From Riemerella anatipestifer (GTDB lineage Bacteria; Bacteroidota; Bacteroidia; Flavobacteriales; Weeksellaceae), in contig NZ_CP142016.1 in the NCBI RefSeq assembly GCF_035666175.1, positions 1,674,001 to 1,738,000 on the forward strand: a stretch of DNA of 64,000 nucleotides, given 5' to 3'. The translations under genes were made by a program, and so were the position numbers. Below the pieces are notes generated by a model. The model worked only from the letters and a program-made list of their open reading frames with translations. It was not told the DNA's origin and did not search any database. Positions 26,313-35,962 of the stretch are shown here, one piece after another. Position 1 is the stretch's first letter. Each line of letters opens with the position of its first letter.

Positions 26313-26344
26313 CAAATATAGAAAATTTAATTTTTATTAACAAA
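26313..26344 (-). promoter_or_regulatory. Promoter of the NhaC-family gene
   Basis: On the minus strand TTTG (26344-26341), 20 nt, then TATATTTG (26320-26313): a full match to the Bacteroidetes -33/-7 consensus. It implies a 5' leader of about 170 nt. Confidence 0.75.
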
Positions 26345-26390
26345 AGTTAAATTTTGGCATAATATTTACATTATCATCCCTCAATATATA

Positions 26391-26420
26391 TTGTGATATA
26401 TTAAATAATACTTATGTTTG
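26391..26420 (+). promoter_or_regulatory. Promoter of the SprB-like surface-protein gene
   Basis: TTG (26391-26393), 19 nt, then TATGTTTG (26413-26420). The ATG at 26440 follows after 19 bp. This excludes the TTG codon at 26418 as start. Confidence 0.65.
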
Positions 26421-26439
26421 CACAAAAATTACGCACACT

Positions 26440-29351
26440 ATGATAAAAAAACTACTAAGTTTGACTTTGGTCATACTCCCTTTGCTTTTTTAGCACAATT
26501 ACAGAGTTTTACAATTAGTCTCACAGGAACTCCAGAGATTTGTACTAACAACGGTACGCTTTCTTGGACGACTAGTGGAACCACCGCTAACTCTAGTATA
26601 GTTTATAGTATTTATAAAACTTCCGATTTAAGTAAGGCTATTGAAACGACAAGTTTGTTAACTTTTACTGGGCTTCCTGCAGGTACTTATAGAGTAGTAG
26701 CCACACAAACTCTAAGTGGTACTACACAAAGCAACCAAGCTACAAGTAACGATTTTACTATTGCCGACCAAAAAACACCAATTACCAATGTAAGTTCTCA
26801 AGTAGTAAGTAACGAAACTTGTGGTAATGATGGCTCTTTTCGGGTTACTGTTACAGGAGGAAGATCACCTTACCGTTATCAGATTTTAGATGATAGTAAT
26901 GTGGTGGTTTCAGAATTTCAAGATGACGCAAACACCTATACTTTTACAGGACTTAAAGCGGGTAACCACAGATATAGAGTAATAGATGATTGTGGAACAG
27001 GTTTCGTAAGAGGGAGAGAAATTCAAAATCAAGTAAGTAATTTTACAGAAATAGTGTTTAAAGGTACACCTACTCAAGATTGTGAAGGTGTGCAACTAAC
27101 TTACGAAGGTACAAGATATTATTATGCACGTCACATAAAGCTACCTTTATCTATTAAAATGGAATATACCAACCCTAATACAGGAGCAATAGAAACTGTT
27201 TCAGGTACTGATACTAATATGCCTATAATACCATATTTTAAAGGAGTGAGTCAGCTACAATTGAAAACAACTACAACAGATGCTTGTGGTAGAAAGGTAA
27301 CTCAATATAATGATTTTAAATATAGTGCTTCTTATAATGCCTTTATAGGAAATACATCAGGAGTTTGCCCTGGACAATACTTCAGTACTTATGCTGTAGA
27401 TACTTGGCAGGCTAATTATACTCTTGTTTCAAAATATCGTGTGAACTTTATTTCTGCACCTCAGGGTTTTGACCCTTTGGTTTACAATAGTAATCATGGG
27501 CAATTGCGTACAGTTCATCGTTATGGAAGTTACTCACAAGCATTACCTGAGGGTACTTATAAATATCAAATTATAGATGAATGTGGTAATATACAACAAG
27601 AGAATACACTTGTTATTACTCAACCATTATTTCAATTACAGGTAGGTCAAGTAGGAAGTTGTAGCTCATCAGCAGTAACACTTTCAGGATATGCAAAAAA
27701 ATCAAGTTCTCTTGAGACATTTCCTTTGATTAATACTCGTATTACTTCTGCTCCTCAAGCATTTATAGATCAATATGAACCTTTGCCATACATCATTCCT
27801 GATGATGCTTTTGTAACACAAGATGGTCATAAAGATGCGTTTTTATTGATTGATATTCCTCCAGGTGCTTATACCTTTAGTTCTGAAACAACTTGTAATA
27901 GTTCTGTATCAACTTTTGATATCAATGCTAGTGTAAATCAGCAAGTTGATCCAACTACAAGAATAGAGTTTAACTGTGCTGGACAATTTAAGTTTATAAG
28001 AGATTCTGGTAGTGGTTCGATAGTAGATTATCAAAAATTTTTTCCAGAAAAAAATGCTTGGGGGACGAGTCCAATGGATGCTGTACCATCATATGTTGGT
28101 ACGTTTAGATCTCATCCAAATGAATGGAATACTCAGTCAGCTGGGAAGTATAGGATTATTTCAACTCCAAGATTTTATAGAGAAATAGTTGACAATAAAA
28201 TTGTAGCTAGGGTTTGTGACCCTATAGTTCTTAAAGAATTTGAGATAGGAGCTACACTTACTTTTTCTAATGCTTATGCATTTGCTTGTGCAAATGGGAC
28301 TTATGATGTTGCTTTATCTGCAAGTGGTGGTACAGCTCCTTTAACTTACGCTATAGTATCCTCGGAAGCTAATGATGCTACAACAATTAAAGATAACGGA
28401 ACCAACCCTATATTTGAAGGGCTTGCAGGAGGTACTTATTTCTTCCGTGTGTATGACCAGTGTGGTAACTTCCAAACAAGAAAATTGGATATAGCTAAGC
28501 TTGGTCGTCCAGGTATTCGTATGGTTCCTGTGTGTGCATCTAATGAGCTAAGTCTCGTGGTAGATGGGCTAGATTATCTAAACTACGAGTGGACAAAAGA
28601 AGGAGAACCTAATAATATCTTATCTACTACCAATGTACTAAATCTAGGAACATATACAGCCGATAAAGCTGGTATTTATCATATACGTCTTAGTACTAAC
28701 TCGGCTACAAGCTGTATCAATACAACTTTAGACCTAAAACTTACAGAAGATGCACTCACTGCAGCTAAAGCAGGAACTGGTCAAACCGTTAACCTTACTT
28801 ATGATGAAAATATGGGTACCAATCTTAACCTTTTTGATTATCTTCAAGGAAACTATGACGGTTTTGGAACATGGACAGAAACTACCACACCATCAAGTAG
28901 TCTTTTGATAGGTAACCAGTGGAGAGTTAGTTCAGCACAATCAGGTACTTATAGTTTTAAGTATACAGTTACAGGAGCTTGTGGAGGAGTAACAGATACC
29001 GCAACAGTGATTATTAACTTGGCTAAAGTTTGTTACAAAAAGCCAGTTATAAGTGCGGCAGGAGATGCACTCCCTACTAAGGTGGGAATTACGTCTCTCT
29101 CTAGAGCAGGAGCAGATGCACAAGGAGAGAATTGGCCAATGGTAAGAGAGGGTGGTTGGATCGCTTTAGAGTCAAATACTAAAGGATTTGTAGTAAACAG
29201 AGTTCCTTTTGATACTAACGGTCTTCCTGTTGGGATTCCAGTAGCTAACTTTGTAGCAGGTATGATGGTTTATGATACCACAAATAACTGTCTAAAGATT
29301 TATAACGGTAGTATTTGGAGTTGTTTTTCAACACAAACTTGCCCAGAGTAA
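26440..29351 (+). CDS. SprB-like repeat surface protein with a frameshifted signal peptide
   Basis: A roughly 970-residue secreted protein with several SprB-type repeats (for example GNDGSFRVTVTGGRSPYRYQI...FTGLKAGNHRYRVIDDCG, and ANGTYDVALSASGGTAPLTYAI...FEGLAGGTYFFRVYDQCG). Its C-terminal block reads PVANFVAGMMVYDTTNNCLKIYNGSIWSCF. The ATG at 26440 begins a good signal peptide (MIKKLLSLTLVILPLLF) that hits TAG at 26491. The mature part (LAQLQSFTISLTG) continues in the next frame. One more T in the six-T run at 26486-26491 would join them. This may be a real or phase-variable frameshift, or a sequence error. The gene for a smaller secreted partner follows 27 bp later. Confidence 0.7.
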
Positions 29352-29378
29352 TTTTATAATATACAAATAGAAAAACAA

Positions 29379-29930
29379 ATGAAAATTAAATTATCAATAT
29401 TTTTTATAGGCTTGTCCATGTTTGCATTTGGTCAGGTAGCCTTGGGTAAGAGTGAAGTTTCTAACCCATCAGTATCCCTAGAATTTGGGACGCAATATAG
29501 AGGTCTTATTTTACCTTATGTAACTTCATTGTCGTCCGTGTCTGATGTAGTTCCAGGAACAATTGTGATGGATGGTTCTGATAGGGTAGTGAAGTATGCA
29601 CGGCCTAATGGAGATTGGCGAGCATTAACATTTAATACCCAACATACTTTTGGTGGTGTTACATTAGATACTACAGGTAAAGTAGATAGGAGTCTTCAGT
29701 CATCAAAGACGGATAAAACAGATGCCTCTGTAATTATAGGAGCTAATACTAGTGGTCAACCTTCGGGAATACTGGTGTTGTCAGATAATAATAAGGCGAT
29801 GATTTTACCTAAGATGGATTCTCCACATTTGAAAATTATCAACCCTGCTCCAGGAATGATGGCATACGACACAAAGATGAACCAGTTGGCGGTATTCAAC
29901 GGTACTGTATGGACTTTTTGGAAAGATTAG
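29379..29930 (+). CDS. Small secreted protein, partner of the SprB-like gene
   Basis: A 183-residue protein with a signal peptide (MKIKLSIFFIGLSMFAFGQ). It has a C-terminal segment, NPAPGMMAYDTKMNQLAVFNGTVWTFW, that parallels the last residues of the upstream protein (AGMMVYDTTNNCLKIYNGSIWSCF). The middle contains SVSLEFGTQYRGLILPYVTSLSSVSDVVPGTIVMD, typical of short flavobacterial surface proteins. Both genes share one promoter and one terminator, suggesting that the products act together at the cell surface. The function is unknown. Confidence 0.7.
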   Translation: MKIKLSIFFIGLSMFAFGQVALGKSEVSNPSVSLEFGTQYRGLILPYVTSLSSVSDVVPGTIVMDGSDRVVKYARPNGDWRALTFNTQHTFGGVTLDTTGKVDRSLQSSKTDKTDASVIIGANTSGQPSGILVLSDNNKAMILPKMDSPHLKIINPAPGMMAYDTKMNQLAVFNGTVWTFWKD

Positions 29931-29952
29931 ATAAGGTAAAAAGTAAAAAAAT

Positions 29953-29998
29953 AATAAAGGAGTTTACTATAAAATGGGTAAGCTCCTTTATTGTTTTT
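29953..29998 (+). terminator. Terminator after the surface-protein pair
   Basis: AATAAAGGAGTTTAC and GTAAGCTCCTTTATT pair fully, allowing one G-T wobble, and are followed by GTTTTTT. Confidence 0.8.
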
Positions 29999-30002
29999 TA
30001 AG

Positions 30003-30361
30003 CTAAAAAAATCTAATAGTTAAAGGATATCTTACAGTTTGGTTATCTTTAGATTTAATAGCTTGTATAATAGGTACTATAATCATAAGAAGTACTATAA
30101 TAGATATGAATAAAAAACCTATCAGGATAAAGCATAAAGGTATAGATACCAAAATGCCTAGAAACATAGTGATTTGAAAGTTGATAACCTCTTTTCCTTG
30201 CTCATTTACTCCCTGTATTTCATCTTTTTTGAAAGCCCAAATTAAGATAGGAGCTATAAGAGCCCACCGAATCCTGTAATAAGATTAAATAATTGAGATA
30301 AGTGTAGTAGGAACAATATATCTTTGTCTTCTTTCATTTGAGAAAAATTAAGGTTTTCCAT
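30003..30361 (-). pseudogene. DUF4870-type membrane protein gene, frameshifted
   Basis: The minus strand begins MENLNFSQMKEDKDILFLLHLSQLFNLITGFGG at 30361. It then meets a stop two codons later in the same frame. The adjacent frame continues ALIAPILIWAFKKDEIQGVNEQGKEVINFQITMFLGILV and two more hydrophobic segments to a TAG at 30003-30005. Together they make a typical DUF4870 protein of about 119 residues with three helices. One base appears missing around 30262-30268 (GGTGGGCT where GGTGGAGCT would be expected). It is real decay or a sequencing error. No function is known for the family. Confidence 0.7.
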
Positions 30362-30455
30362 TTTTATAAAGTTTTTTACGAAAATAACTAATTTATTTGA
30401 TTCTTGAACAATCTTATAAAAACTATTTAATAACTGAAAATGATGCAAGAAGCTG

Positions 30456-31631
30456 TTAATTGTATTTTGGAAGGATAAATCCGTTGCTGAATTTTAAGTT
30501 TGTTTCTGGGAAGTCTAGCTCTGTTAGTTCTTTTATTTTATGAAATGCTCTTTGTTCGTTATCTAATATAGGACCACCTTTCCCTGTCTGAATTCCACTT
30601 ATTACTTTCACTTTTACCAATTCTCCATTGGGTGCAAGCTGAATTCTGAGCATAGGAGCTAGAGCATTATCTCCTTTGAGGTTAAATTGCCCGTAAGTGC
30701 AAAAGTTTCCCAAACTATAAGCTATAAATTTATTTTTATACATTTCTACAGCTCTTATCACATGAGGACCGTGTCCTAATACCACATCTGCTCCTGCGTC
30801 TATCATTTGGTGAGCAAATTCGTAGACATTACCTCTATTTTGTTGATAAAAGATTTCTCTTTTTCTGGTGACCCTTTGGTGTTTAGCACCTTCTGCTCCT
30901 CCATGGAAACTTACAATAACAAAGTCATTATTTTTTCTAAGCTCCTTAACTATAGATATAGCGGTTTCTAGGTCATTCATATCTTGAGAGCCCGTATGAG
31001 GAGCAAATGCAGCAAATCCAACCTTTTTATTATTAGCTATTAGCTGAGTGTGGGGTTGAGCTTTAGACCCTGCAAAAGCTATTTCTAGCTGACGCAATGT
31101 GTTTTGAGACGACTCTATCCCTACTTGACCAAAATCTGCCATGTGATTGTTAGCTAGACTCAAAAGATTAAATCCGTAATCCTTGTAAATTTTTGCCATT
31201 TCGGTGGGCTGGCGAAAACAGAAAATATTATTCCCTTTTCCTTTAGGTGTGCCTCCTGAATCTAGAAATACGCCTTCTACATTGGCAAATGCAACATCTG
31301 TATCCTTTATAAAAGGTTTAAATTCAGCCATTAGTTCTTTACCACCATCAGGAGGAAGAAAAGAAGGGTCAGGGAAATTAGAACCAAACATGACATCTCC
31401 TACCGCAATAATACTCAAACTATCTTGATTTTGAATGGTTGCAGAGGGCGATATATTTGGCTCTATGTTATTATTTACTTGTGTAGTATTTGTTTTAGTT
31501 GAAAGATCTACTTTATTATGCTTTGAACTCGCTAAAATGTAATATATAGAAAAACCTAATAGTACTAATCCTATAGTGCCCCATAGGCTTTGCTTCCAAA
31601 TTTTCATAGATTTATATTCAATAATGTTCAT
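30456..31631 (-). CDS. CapA-family (PGA_cap) metallophosphatase-like protein
   Basis: A 391-residue protein with an N-terminal membrane anchor (WKQSLWGTIGLVLLGFSIYYILAS). The CapA domain is marked by IIAVGDVMFGSNF, DVAFANVEGVF, NLLSLANNHMADFGQVGIESS, VIVSFHGGAEG, ADVVLGHGPHVIRAVEMYKNKFIAYSLGNFC. The Asp, Asn and His residues are those of calcineurin-like phosphoesterases. The family is associated with poly-gamma-glutamate capsules, but no capBC partner is nearby, so the substrate is open. ATGs at 31631 and 31607 are both possible. IS copy 2 ends 34 bp upstream, cutting the gene from its original promoter. Confidence 0.82.
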   Translation of the reverse strand: MNIIEYKSMKIWKQSLWGTIGLVLLGFSIYYILASSKHNKVDLSTKTNTTQVNNNIEPNISPSATIQNQDSLSIIAVGDVMFGSNFPDPSFLPPDGGKELMAEFKPFIKDTDVAFANVEGVFLDSGGTPKGKGNNIFCFRQPTEMAKIYKDYGFNLLSLANNHMADFGQVGIESSQNTLRQLEIAFAGSKAQPHTQLIANNKKVGFAAFAPHTGSQDMNDLETAISIVKELRKNNDFVIVSFHGGAEGAKHQRVTRKREIFYQQNRGNVYEFAHQMIDAGADVVLGHGPHVIRAVEMYKNKFIAYSLGNFCTYGQFNLKGDNALAPMLRIQLAPNGELVKVKVISGIQTGKGGPILDNEQRAFHKIKELTELDFPETNLKFSNGFILPKYN

Positions 31632-31665
31632 GGGGTAAATATAATAGATTTTTAAAAGATAGATA

Positions 31666-32646
31666 ACCCGTTGTGCATTATGAAATGAAAAAAACAAGAG
31701 TTGTTTATTAGACTGAAAATCAGTATATTGTTTTTGCTATAAAACGATATAAATGAACAACTTAGAGCAAATATATGAAAGAATTTTGGAAGTTTTAGGA
31801 CTTTTTTCAGAAAATCAACTGATTAGTTATCAGAGAAGAACACCTAAAATGAGCGATTTAGAAGTCATAAGTCTTAATATTACTGCTGAATACTTGAGTA
31901 TTGATAGCGAATTACAGTTATTTAGAAAATTGCCAAACTCTCTGATAAACAAAATTGAAAGAAGTGTTTACAATAAGCGAAAACGAAGACTATCCCTACA
32001 AACAGAGCAAATTAGACAGCGTATTTCGATGGAGTTCAATGAGTTTGAAGATATTTTTATCGTTGATAGCATGCCAATGAAAGTTTGTGAAAACGCTCGT
32101 TCTACTCGTTCAAAAATTTGTAAAGAGCAATCCTATTCTTCACCAACATATGGTTATTGTGCTTCACAGAAATTATATTTCTATGGCTATAAACTACACG
32201 CAGTATGTTCTTTAAATGGTGTTGATTAAGAATTTTGATATAAGCCCTGCATCCGTTCACGACATCCACTATTTAAAAGATATTGGTGAGCAAATGCGAA
32301 ACTGTACTTTAATTGGAGATAGAGGCTATTTATCAGCAAAAGTTCAAATAGATTTATTTAACTATGCTAATATTAAATTAGATACACCAATGAGAAGTAA
32401 TCAGAAAGATTATATTCCTCAATTTTCATTGTACAAGAAAAAGCGAAAACGAATTGAGACATTTTTCTCTCAACTTTGCGACCAATTTATGATTAAAAGA
32501 AACAATGCTAAAACTTTTGAAGGCTTTAAAACAAGGATAATCAGTAAAATAACCGCCGCAACGGTTATTCAATATATCAATAAATTTATCTTCCAAAGAA
32601 AATTAAATCATCTAAAAATCAGTATTATTTAAAATGCACAACGAGT
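31666..32646 (+). mobile_element. IS982-family insertion sequence, copy 2 (frameshifted)
   Basis: The same element as copy 1 with one extra base, 981 bp. The ends are ACCCGTTGTGCATT and its inverted partner. The flanking direct repeat is AAGATAGATA (31656-31665 and 32647-32656), 10 bp, slightly longer than in copies 3-5. It lies between the CapA gene and a terminator. Confidence 0.92.
31753..32632 (+). pseudogene. IS982-family transposase, copy 2, inactivated
   Basis: Identical to the other copies until an extra T at about 32222, where the sequence reads GGTGTTGATT instead of GGTGTGATT. The frame then ends at VCSLNGVD after about 158 residues. The rest, including the second Asp and the Glu of the DDE triad, is in another frame from 32216. 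The copy cannot make a full transposase unless frameshifting occurs; other copies could still move it in trans because both ends are intact. It carries Leu4 and Asn251. Confidence 0.93.
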
Positions 32647-32672
32647 AAGATAGATACTATTTTATTAGCATA

Positions 32673-32702
32673 AAAAATCCGATATAACTATATCGGATTT
32701 TT
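32673..32702. terminator. Bidirectional terminator downstream of the NlpC/P60 gene
   Basis: AAAAATCCGATATA and TATATCGGATTTTT flank a very short loop, with T-runs on both strands. It serves the minus-strand NlpC/P60 gene. Confidence 0.75.
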
Positions 32703-32731
32703 ATTATTTATATCAAATAAGTATTTAGTTC

Positions 32732-33454
32732 TTATAAAGAAGCAGCTTGTATATCTTGCTTTTTTTGTTGAGCTATTACCATTTCAGGTGTTAATATTCT
32801 TTTAGCAAATCTAAATCTAGCTTTCCAGTAATTGCTGTTTAATGAAGAGAAGCTCACTCCCTGAGAGGTAGAAGCGTGTATAAACTTCACATCACCTTCT
32901 GCGGTTACTTCATGAACAATTGCAACATGAGAAATTCTTCCTCTTCCTTGTGAGAAAAATAATAAATCTCCTTTTTGTAATTCTTCTTTTGATACCACTT
33001 CGCCCTCTTGTGCCTGTGCAGCAGCTACTCTAGGAAGGCTTATGCCAGTAACTTCGTTAAACACAGATAATACAAATGCAGAACAATCTATACCACTTCT
33101 AGTAGTGCCTCCGTAACGGTAAGGAGTTCCCAGGTAAGTATTCGCTTGATTAAGAATTTCGTCTATTGTTTGTGAGTGCTTAATAGCTTTCTCTATCTCG
33201 GCTTTAGTTTCTAAATTATTTACTCTTGCTAAAGTTGTTTTTGCTGCAACATAGTTAGCTTCAGCTTCATCTTGGTAAAGAGATTTTTTTGCTGAAGTTA
33301 AACTTGCTTTGCTTATTTTAGGTACTTTGGTATTAGATTTGTATTCAGTGTTAGCATTAGAAGGAGTAGCTGTAACTACATAGTTACTTACACATGACTG
33401 TAAAGAAAAAGCGACTAAAGCTAATAAAACGTATACTAAATTTTTGTTTTTCAT
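32732..33454 (-). CDS. NlpC/P60 family lipoprotein, peptidoglycan endopeptidase
   Basis: A 240-residue lipoprotein with lipobox LQSC (Cys21) and a C-terminal NlpC/P60 cysteine peptidase domain. The triad is visible: Cys124 in GIDCSAFVLSVF, His176 in RISHVAIVHEV and His193 in FIHASTSQGVSF. Typical motifs YLGTPYRYGGTTRSGIDC and KGDLLFFSQG are present. It should cut peptide stems of peptidoglycan in the periplasm. Residues 40-100 form a Lys/Ala-rich linker. It has its own -7 motif (33517-33524) and terminator, so it is probably monocistronic. Confidence 0.9.
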   Translation of the reverse strand: MKNKNLVYVLLALVAFSLQSCVSNYVVTATPSNANTEYKSNTKVPKISKASLTSAKKSLYQDEAEANYVAAKTTLARVNNLETKAEIEKAIKHSQTIDEILNQANTYLGTPYRYGGTTRSGIDCSAFVLSVFNEVTGISLPRVAAAQAQEGEVVSKEELQKGDLLFFSQGRGRISHVAIVHEVTAEGDVKFIHASTSQGVSFSSLNSNYWKARFRFAKRILTPEMVIAQQKKQDIQAASL

Positions 33455-33516
33455 TTCTGACTATTTTAGTAGTGTCCCTATTAAATAAAGAATTCTTTTT
33501 CTTTAAAAAGACCTTA

Positions 33517-33524
33517 CAAAGGTA
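33517..33524 (-). promoter_or_regulatory. -7 element of the NlpC/P60 gene
   Basis: CAAAGGTA on the plus strand reads TACCTTTG on the minus strand, 62 bp upstream of the ATG. No good -33 is visible. Confidence 0.45.
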
Positions 33525-33600
33525 AGTAATCTATGGGAGCCTTTTTTTAGAGTGTTACAAGATTTAACAGTTTTTAACATTATTGTAAGGTTTGTTAAAA

Positions 33601-33640
33601 TAAAAAACCACAGAAATTCCCTGTTTTAGGTTTTCTGTGG
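33601..33640 (-). terminator. Terminator of the glutamine synthetase gene
   Basis: CCACAGAAA (33608-33616) and TTTCTGTGG (33632-33640) are perfect complements. On the minus strand the stem is followed by TTTTTTA. Confidence 0.8.
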
Positions 33641-33669
33641 CGTTGATTTATTAAGATTTTTTAACACCT

Positions 33670-35865
33670 CTATCTAGTGAAAAGGAGTTCTCTATATTTT
33701 GTCATTGGCCAAAGCTCATCATCTACCATCATTTCTAACTCATCTGATGCTTCACGAATGCCGTCAAACAAAGGTTTTACTTTTGAACAATAAGCTTCCG
33801 CTTGTTTCATGCCGTGCAACTCTTTAGCTTTAGCTTTTTCTGAAAGAAGCTCATCTACGCCTAGTTTTATTTTGGATACATTTTTAGAAATTTCGGAAAT
33901 AAGATTTAGTTGCTCTTTTGCGAGAATCTTATACTCTTTTTCAGGGAAGATTTCTTTTAATCCTTTAACATTTTCTATCAGTCTGTTCTGATAGTTAAGA
34001 GCGGCAGGAATAATGTGGTTTCGTGCAATGTCTCCTAGTACTCTAGCCTCAATGTCTATTACGGTAGAATATTTTTCTATCTTGATTTCGTTTCTCGCTT
34101 GGAATTCTCTTTTTGAATAAATTCCAAGTTCTTCATAAAGTTGTACAAACTTATCGTTTAATTCATTTTTAAGAGCTTCAGGTGTAGTTTTTAAATTGTT
34201 AAGACCTCTTTTTTTTGCCTCCTTTTCCCATTCTTCAGAATAGCCATCGCCTTCAAAAATGATATTTTTAGACTGCTTTACATACTCTCTCAATACATTA
34301 AATATAGCTTCATCTTTTTTAAGACCTTTTTCAATAAGTGCATCTACTTCTTTTTTGAAAACGCCTAACTGCTTAGCCATAATTACATTCATTACGGTCA
34401 TTGGTTCGGCACAGTTTGCAGAAGAACCTACGGCACGAAGTTCAAATTTATTTCCTGTAAAAGCGAATGGAGAGGTTCTGTTTCTATCGGTATTGTCCAG
34501 TAAAATCATTGGGATTTTCCCTACAACATTTAGTTTTAAGTCTGTCTTTTCTTCTGGAGATAATTTTCCGAAAGTTACTTTTTCAAGTTCGTTGAGAACG
34601 CCTGAAAGCTGACTTCCTATGAAAGCGGAAATAATGGCAGGTGGTGCTTCGTTTGCTCCTAAACGGTGGTCGTTACTTGCAGAAGCGATACTTGCTCTAA
34701 GTAAATCTGCATAGTCATGAACGGCTTTTAAGGTATTTACAAAGAATGTTAAAAATTGTAGATTCTTTTTAGGGTTTTTGCCTGGGCTTAAAAGGTTTTC
34801 TCCAGTATCTGTGCTTAGAGACCAGTTGTTGTGTTTTCCGCTACCATTAACTCCAGCGAAAGGCTTTTCGTGGAATAAAATATGGAAGTGATGTTTGTGT
34901 GCTACTCTAGCCATAACATCCATTAAAAGTGAGTTGTGGTCTACAGCGACATTGGCTTCTTCAAACATCGGAGCGAGTTCAAATTGGTTAGGAGCCACCT
35001 CGTTGTGTCTTGTGGTAACAGGTATTCCTAGCTTCATGCATTCTATTTCTAGCTCCTTCATAAAGTTCATTACTCTAGTAGGAATGGAACCAAAATAATG
35101 GTCGTCTAACTGCTGACCTTTAGCAGGAGAGTGTCCTAAAAGGGTTTTTCCTGTAATTACAAGGTCTGGTCTAGATTGGTAAAGAGCGGTATCTACTAAG
35201 AAATATTCTTGTTCCCAGCCAAGAGTGGCGGTAACTTTATTTACATTTTTATCAAAATAAGCTTTACATACCTCAGTCGCTGCCATATCTATAGCGTGTA
35301 GAGCTTTTAGAAGAGGTGTTTTGTAGTCAAGAGTTTCTCCTGTATAAGAAATGAAAATAGAAGGAATACATAAGGTGGTTCCCATAATAAAGGCAGGAGA
35401 AGTTGGGTCCCAAGCGGTATAACCTCTAGCTTCAAAAGTATTTCTTATTCCTCCGTTAGGAAAAGAAGAGGCGTCTGGCTCTTGCTGGATAAGCATACTT
35501 CCGTTAAATCTCTCAATAGCTCTACCGTCGCCTATAGGAGTGAAAAAACTATCATGCTTTTCTGCTGTAGCACCTGTAAGTGGCTGAAACCAGTGAGTGT
35601 AATGTGTAACACCTTTGCTCATAGCCCAATCTTTCATAGCTACTGCAACTTGGTCTGCAATGTGGTGTTCTATCTTAGAACCTATTTTCATTGCATCTAA
35701 AATAGAATTGAAGGCCTCTTTGGTTAAGTATTTTCTCATAGTTTCTACGGAAAATACATTTTGGCAAAATAAATCTGATAATTTAGTAGGTACATCTATA
35801 GAGTTAGATCTTCTATAGTCCCTAAACGGAAGCTCTGATAAAGCTTTAAATCTTAAAGTTGACAT
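33670..35865 (-). CDS. glnN: Glutamine synthetase type III
   Basis: A 731-residue GSIII enzyme making glutamine from glutamate, ammonia and ATP. This long form is typical of Bacteroidetes and cyanobacteria. Diagnostic segments include HYTHWFQPLTGATAEKHDSF, the ATP/glutamate region GWEQEYFLVD, RHNEVAPNQFELAPMFEEAN, FHEKPFAGVNGSGKHNNWSLST, NDHRLGANEAPPAIISAFIG and DRNRTSPFAFTGNKFELRAVGSSANCAEPMTVMN. The C-terminal 150 residues are helical and specific to GSIII. It has its own terminator, and no nitrogen-regulator gene is adjacent. Database records may use glnA for it. Confidence 0.95.
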   Translation of the reverse strand: MSTLRFKALSELPFRDYRRSNSIDVPTKLSDLFCQNVFSVETMRKYLTKEAFNSILDAMKIGSKIEHHIADQVAVAMKDWAMSKGVTHYTHWFQPLTGATAEKHDSFFTPIGDGRAIERFNGSMLIQQEPDASSFPNGGIRNTFEARGYTAWDPTSPAFIMGTTLCIPSIFISYTGETLDYKTPLLKALHAIDMAATEVCKAYFDKNVNKVTATLGWEQEYFLVDTALYQSRPDLVITGKTLLGHSPAKGQQLDDHYFGSIPTRVMNFMKELEIECMKLGIPVTTRHNEVAPNQFELAPMFEEANVAVDHNSLLMDVMARVAHKHHFHILFHEKPFAGVNGSGKHNNWSLSTDTGENLLSPGKNPKKNLQFLTFFVNTLKAVHDYADLLRASIASASNDHRLGANEAPPAIISAFIGSQLSGVLNELEKVTFGKLSPEEKTDLKLNVVGKIPMILLDNTDRNRTSPFAFTGNKFELRAVGSSANCAEPMTVMNVIMAKQLGVFKKEVDALIEKGLKKDEAIFNVLREYVKQSKNIIFEGDGYSEEWEKEAKKRGLNNLKTTPEALKNELNDKFVQLYEELGIYSKREFQARNEIKIEKYSTVIDIEARVLGDIARNHIIPAALNYQNRLIENVKGLKEIFPEKEYKILAKEQLNLISEISKNVSKIKLGVDELLSEKAKAKELHGMKQAEAYCSKVKPLFDGIREASDELEMMVDDELWPMTKYRELLFTR

Positions 35866-35962
35866 ATTTTGTAATTTTAGATGGGGCTAAATTACAAAAA
35901 AATCAATTATAAAGTTAGTGTACCCTATAAAATTTAGGGGTGTTTGTTTTAAAATAGTATTT

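Noticed and set aside
31632-31697. CapA start inside IS copy 2
   Set aside because: It uses the same TTG in the IS end. Native ATGs exist at 31631 and 31607.
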